Shown here one piece after another: positions 38,766-41,874 of a stretch of DNA of 41,874 nucleotides. The position numbers were made by a program, and so were the translations under genes. The notes under the pieces were generated by a model. The model ran no database searches. It had not been told where the DNA came from and worked only from the letters and a program-made list of their open reading frames with translations. The DNA comes from Candidatus Methanocrinis natronophilus (lineage in GTDB: Archaea > Halobacteriota > Methanosarcinia > Methanotrichales > Methanotrichaceae), in assembly GCA_029167045.1 (NCBI GenBank), contig JARFPK010000019.1:1-41874 (forward strand), in the 5' to 3' direction. The first letter of the stretch is position 1; every line of letters starts with the position of its first letter.

Positions 38766-39755
38766 ATGGAGATTCGAGAGGAAGATTATAGGGGCCTGAT
38801 CAGCGAATACGGAAGAGTCCTCTACCTCTGCCACAGGAACGCCGATCCCGACGCGGTAGGGTCCGCCTTCGCCCTGAGGGAGGCCTTCGGTGGCGATATC
38901 GGGGCGGTGGAGGGGGTGAGCAGGACGGCTGCAAGCCTCATATCGGCTACCAGGGCGGATATTGAGATAGATCCCTCCCCCGGGGGTTACGACCTGGTGG
39001 TGGTGGTCGACACCGCCGTGGCGCTTCAGATCGGCGACTTCCGTCTCGGAGATTACGCCGTAGTCGACCACCACAGAGACAGGGATCTTACCCAAGCAGC
39101 CCTCTTCTACATCCAGAGGCCCGCCGACTCCACCGCCGAGATCGTATGGGAGATCCTGAAGAGGAGCGGTTTCCAGCCGACTAAAGATGCGGCCCTCGGC
39201 CTCGTGGTGGGGATAATAACCGATACCGGTAGGTTCAAGCACTCTCATGCATCCTCTTTTCGGACGGTGGCGGAGATCCTGGAGAGGACAGATATCGAGT
39301 ACGCCGACGCCCTGGAGGTCCTCTCGAGGGTCCCGACGGAGACGTCCAGAAGGATCGCCGCCCTGCGGGCAGCCTCCAGGGCCGAGATCGAATGGACCGG
39401 CGACTGGGTCGTCGTCTCCTCGGAGGTGGGGGCCTTCGAGGGATCGAGTGCGATGACCCTCATCGAGATCGGGGCCGACGTCGCCCTCGTCGGTGGGGAC
39501 CATGGAGACGTCACCAGGGTCAGCGGCCGAGCCAGAAGGGGAGCCGTCCTCGCCGGCCTCGACCTAGCCGCCATCATGGGAGAGGTGGGAAGGGGACGGG
39601 GCGGGGACGGGGGCGGTCACCCGGGCGCCGCCGCCCTCGAGGCAGCCGGGTCCCCGGAGGACCTCTTACGGGAGTGCAGGAGAAGAGTGTTGGAGGCCCT
39701 GAAAGGACGGATCTCCCCCAGGGCAGAGGTACCGCAACTCTCCCAGATGAGGTAG
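38766..39755 (+). CDS. DHH-family phosphoesterase (NrnA-like)
   Basis: The 329-residue protein has the DHH metal motifs: LCHRNADPDAVGSAFAL, VVVVDTA, VVDHHRDRD, IITDTGRFKHS and the C-terminal DHHA1 motif GGGHPGAAALEA. Relatives degrade nanoRNA, cyclic dinucleotides or pAp. There are no CBS or membrane domains, so cyclic-di-AMP GdpP-type is not suggested. The ATG at 38766 has GGAGAGGGG upstream; the in-frame extension to 38658 is unrelated sequence. It is divergent from trkA. Confidence 0.9.
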   Translation: MEIREEDYRGLISEYGRVLYLCHRNADPDAVGSAFALREAFGGDIGAVEGVSRTAASLISATRADIEIDPSPGGYDLVVVVDTAVALQIGDFRLGDYAVVDHHRDRDLTQAALFYIQRPADSTAEIVWEILKRSGFQPTKDAALGLVVGIITDTGRFKHSHASSFRTVAEILERTDIEYADALEVLSRVPTETSRRIAALRAASRAEIEWTGDWVVVSSEVGAFEGSSAMTLIEIGADVALVGGDHGDVTRVSGRARRGAVLAGLDLAAIMGEVGRGRGGDGGGHPGAAALEAAGSPEDLLRECRRRVLEALKGRISPRAEVPQLSQMR

Positions 39756-39765
39756 TATCTATCGG

Positions 39766-40983
39766 TCAGGTCCGATATCTATGGGCCGCCTTCTTCAGGG
39801 CCTCTATCCCGGGGAGGAGGTCGCCGGAGAGGTAGCTTATGGAGGCCCCGCCGCCGGTGCTGACGTGGGAGAACTTCGGCTCGAGCCCCAGCTGCTCTAT
39901 CGCCGCGGTGGTGTGGCCTCCCCCGGCGATGGAGAAGGCCGCCTCGGTGGAGGCCTTTAGGATCTCAGAGGTCCCCAGGGCGAACTTCTCCTTCTCGAAG
40001 ATCCCGGCGGTCCCGTTGAGGACGACGATCTTCGCCTCCCTGATCCTCTTTGAGAACTCGACGATCGTCTCGAGGCCTATGTCGGCGATCTGGAGGTCTG
40101 GAGGGATCTTACCCATGGGGACGTCGAGCCTCTCACCGTCCTGGTCGAGGGCGACGTCTCCGGGGACGACGATCTTGCCGGGGTTTTTATCTAGGAGATC
40201 TCTCGCGACTTCCACCTGGACGGAGTAGTCGAGGCCGGCGATGAACTCCCGGTTCCTCTCGCCGACGTCGATCCCCGACGCCATCTGGAAGACGGTGGCC
40301 ACGACCCCGGTGACCAGGACCTGGTCGACGCCCCCCCGGTTGAATACGTTTGCTATCACCTTGATGGAGTCGTCGGCCTTCGTCCCGCCGAGGACGAATA
40401 TCGAGGGGTGCTCGTTTCCCCGCACGCCCATGTCCAGGGCCTCGATCTCCTTCTCCATCAGCCTCCCGGCGGCGCTGGGGAGGACCTCGGTGAACCCTAC
40501 GACGGATAGGTGGGAACGGTGGGAGACGGCGAAGGCGTCGTTGACGAAGACCTCGAATAACGGAGCCAGGCCTCTTACCATGTGGCTCTTAGCGTGATCT
40601 ACGGCAGGGCGGCTGATATTCTCTTCGGAGTAGAATCGGGTGTTCTCCAGGAGGATGACGTCGCCGGGCTTCATCGCCCTGATCGACTCCCGAGCCCGGG
40701 TCCCGAAGATGTCGTCGACGTAGGTCACCTCGCGGCGGAGGAGCTGGGTTAGCCGTTTGGCGTGGGCCTCCATGGTGGTGAAGTCCTTCTTTCCTGCCCG
40801 GCTCTGGTGGGCCATCAGGACGACCCGGGAGTCCTCCAGATCCCGCAGAGTCTGCAGGTGGCTGCGGAACCTCTTGTCGTCGAGGATCGTTCCGTCCGGG
40901 TCCATGGGGGAGTTGACGTCGACCCGGACCAGGATCCGCTGGTTATCTATGGGGAAATCGTCTAACGTGAGATAATCCTTCAA
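39766..40983 (-). CDS. pgk: Phosphoglycerate kinase
   Basis: Pgk interconverts 1,3-bisphosphoglycerate and 3-phosphoglycerate; in a methanogen it serves mainly gluconeogenesis. The 405-residue product has ILVRVDVNSPMD, LENTRFYSEE, VFVNDAFAVSHRSH, LGGTKADDS, VVLNGTAGIFE and the glycine-rich GGGHTTAAIEQLG. The usual NGPMGVFE is NGTAGIFE, as in some archaea. The start codon is TTG at 40983, with GGAGGG about 7 bases upstream and no alternative ATG. It converges with the DHH gene, 10 bases apart. Confidence 0.96.
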   Translation of the reverse strand: MKDYLTLDDFPIDNQRILVRVDVNSPMDPDGTILDDKRFRSHLQTLRDLEDSRVVLMAHQSRAGKKDFTTMEAHAKRLTQLLRREVTYVDDIFGTRARESIRAMKPGDVILLENTRFYSEENISRPAVDHAKSHMVRGLAPLFEVFVNDAFAVSHRSHLSVVGFTEVLPSAAGRLMEKEIEALDMGVRGNEHPSIFVLGGTKADDSIKVIANVFNRGGVDQVLVTGVVATVFQMASGIDVGERNREFIAGLDYSVQVEVARDLLDKNPGKIVVPGDVALDQDGERLDVPMGKIPPDLQIADIGLETIVEFSKRIREAKIVVLNGTAGIFEKEKFALGTSEILKASTEAAFSIAGGGHTTAAIEQLGLEPKFSHVSTGGGASISYLSGDLLPGIEALKKAAHRYRT

Positions 40984-41013
40984 AGGACTCCCTCCTTCAG
41001 GGGCATTTTCGCT

Positions 41014-41874
41014 GTGACAGGGGTTGACTCAGGGGGTATATCACTTTTAGCCCACAGGCCGGCGCCGCACGCCCGGTTTTCCGGATTTCAGAAATCTTTG
41101 ATTCATTGTTGCCCAGATTCCCTGATTTATAAGATTGAAACGTTACTTTGGTCTCCGCTGAACGATCATCAATTTTTTATCGGTTCAAAAGAGCACGAAA
41201 AACGGGCGAGGGTTCACTTCATCCCCGACCTAAAGGTCGGAGTATTCGCAACCCTCCACGCTCCCGAAGTAATAAACCGGATTGATCTATGTAGAAAATG
41301 TCTGATCACGCGTTCCAAATCACTGCTTCCAGAAAAAACCTACCTAAGGATAAATCCCGCTTGGTACTTGTCATAAAGCCTGATATGGTAGGGTTTATAA
41401 GACAAAATATATAATAAATGTTTTGGAAACCTAACATGGCCATCCACCCATATCGAAAGACACTGCGCTATAGGGGAATCTTACTATTAAAGGGCTTGAG
41501 ATGATCAAGACGAATTGGTAGAAGCGAGAGAAGGAAACCCCCAGCCAGATCCTAGCTTCCCACTTTTTCGAGGTAATGACCGCTTATGAAGTTATCCGCT
41601 GAACGGAGGAAGAAATCGATTCCCCCACCGATCTGTACCGCCCCTCCGACCGACGGAGACGCGCGCTCCATTTTCGATGAGCAGGAAGGCCGCCGCCCGG
41701 TCTTAGCCCGAGATATCCGGGAGGGATGGATCTGGCGGGCATCTCCGAAGGGAGGCGAGGATATGGTCCGGAATATCGCGGAGTTTGGGATCTGAAGCCG
41801 AAGAGAGGCCGAAAGGATGACCTGCGCCGTGGTGGCGGGCGGTCCGGGTCCCCATCCGGCCCTCGGGTCGGTCG
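41014..41874. other. AT-richer terminal region without a convincing gene
   Basis: The stretch is visibly richer in A and T than the rest of the window. Frames of 120 codons (41014-41376) and 69 codons (41586-41795) exist, but neither has a family match, a good ribosome site or codon bias like its neighbours. A TATA-like AAATATATAATAA lies at about 41405-41417, followed by a 28-codon frame (41418-41504) of unknown meaning. An IS605-like end hairpin sits at 41225-41240. It may be a decayed mobile-element site. Confidence 0.6.
41216..41248 (+). mobile_element. IS200/IS605-like element end hairpin
   Basis: CCGACC (41225-41230) and GGTCGG (41235-41240) form a stem around TAAA, in the context TTCATCCC before and AGTATTC after. 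This closely resembles the common subterminal hairpin at TnpB/IS605 ends. No TnpB coding sequence remains next to it in the window. Confidence 0.55.

Noticed and set aside
41014-41376. 120-codon frame after pgk
   Set aside because: Runs through the IS605-like hairpin, has no ribosome site and resembles no protein.

Overview
The window reads as a chromosome segment of a methanogenic euryarchaeon, most likely from the Methanotrichales (Methanothrix/Methanosaeta) at the high-GC end of that group. This assignment is an inference. It rests on archaeal marker genes (KEOPS Kae1, wyosine synthase Taw1, diphthamide ligase Dph6, RIO2 kinase, DUF460, family 4 uracil-DNA glycosylase), a tRNA-Trp with an archaeal box C/D intron, archaeal TATA boxes before many genes, and a decayed acyl/acetyl-CoA synthetase of the type common in aceticlastic methanogens. 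No rRNA, CRISPR array, prophage or intact insertion sequence was seen.

Layout. 1-3.3 kb: kae1 (cut by the window edge) and purD on the minus strand, divergent from glutamine synthetase glnA. 3.4-3.6 kb: tRNA-Lys(CUU) and intron-containing tRNA-Trp(CCA). 3.7-8.7 kb: a small unknown protein, endonuclease IV, a membrane protein overlapping a response regulator tail to tail, Taw1, a secreted beta-helix protein and a cold-shock protein. 8.7-13.9 kb: a minus-strand operon of ATP-citrate lyase (aclB, aclA), an aconitase-superfamily large subunit and a PHP-domain protein. 14-15.5 kb: a zinc-ribbon/methyltransferase-like protein, then a TnpB/IS605 remnant. 15.5-16.7 kb: dph6 overlapping a class I glutamine amidotransferase. 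16.9-18.4 kb: a wrecked acyl-CoA synthetase pseudogene. 18.4-24.4 kb: an HprK-like kinase, a DsrE-like protein, two HAD phosphatases, a coiled-coil/winged-helix protein, a degenerate M23-like protein, a DUF2284 protein and a secreted protein. 24.4-27 kb: an HTH regulator divergent from a lipoprotein and permease of a NitT/TauT-type ABC importer. 27-34.9 kb: a truncated YbjQ gene, an EF-Tu-like protein with lost GTPase motifs, nadA, DUF460, RIO2 and isocitrate dehydrogenase. 35-41 kb: a 30-residue membrane protein, a sugar-nucleotidyltransferase, UDG, TrkA, a DHH phosphoesterase and phosphoglycerate kinase. The last 0.9 kb is AT-richer, has no convincing gene and carries an IS605-like end hairpin.

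How genes may work together: ATP-citrate lyase, the aconitase-family subunit, isocitrate dehydrogenase and glutamine synthetase can be placed on one path linking acetyl-CoA and oxaloacetate with citrate, 2-oxoglutarate and glutamine. In a methanogen this raises the question whether the lyase runs in the citrate-forming direction. A second suggestive pairing is Dph6, which uses ammonia, translationally coupled to a glutamine amidotransferase. Function is read from motifs and family knowledge; nothing was searched against databases.
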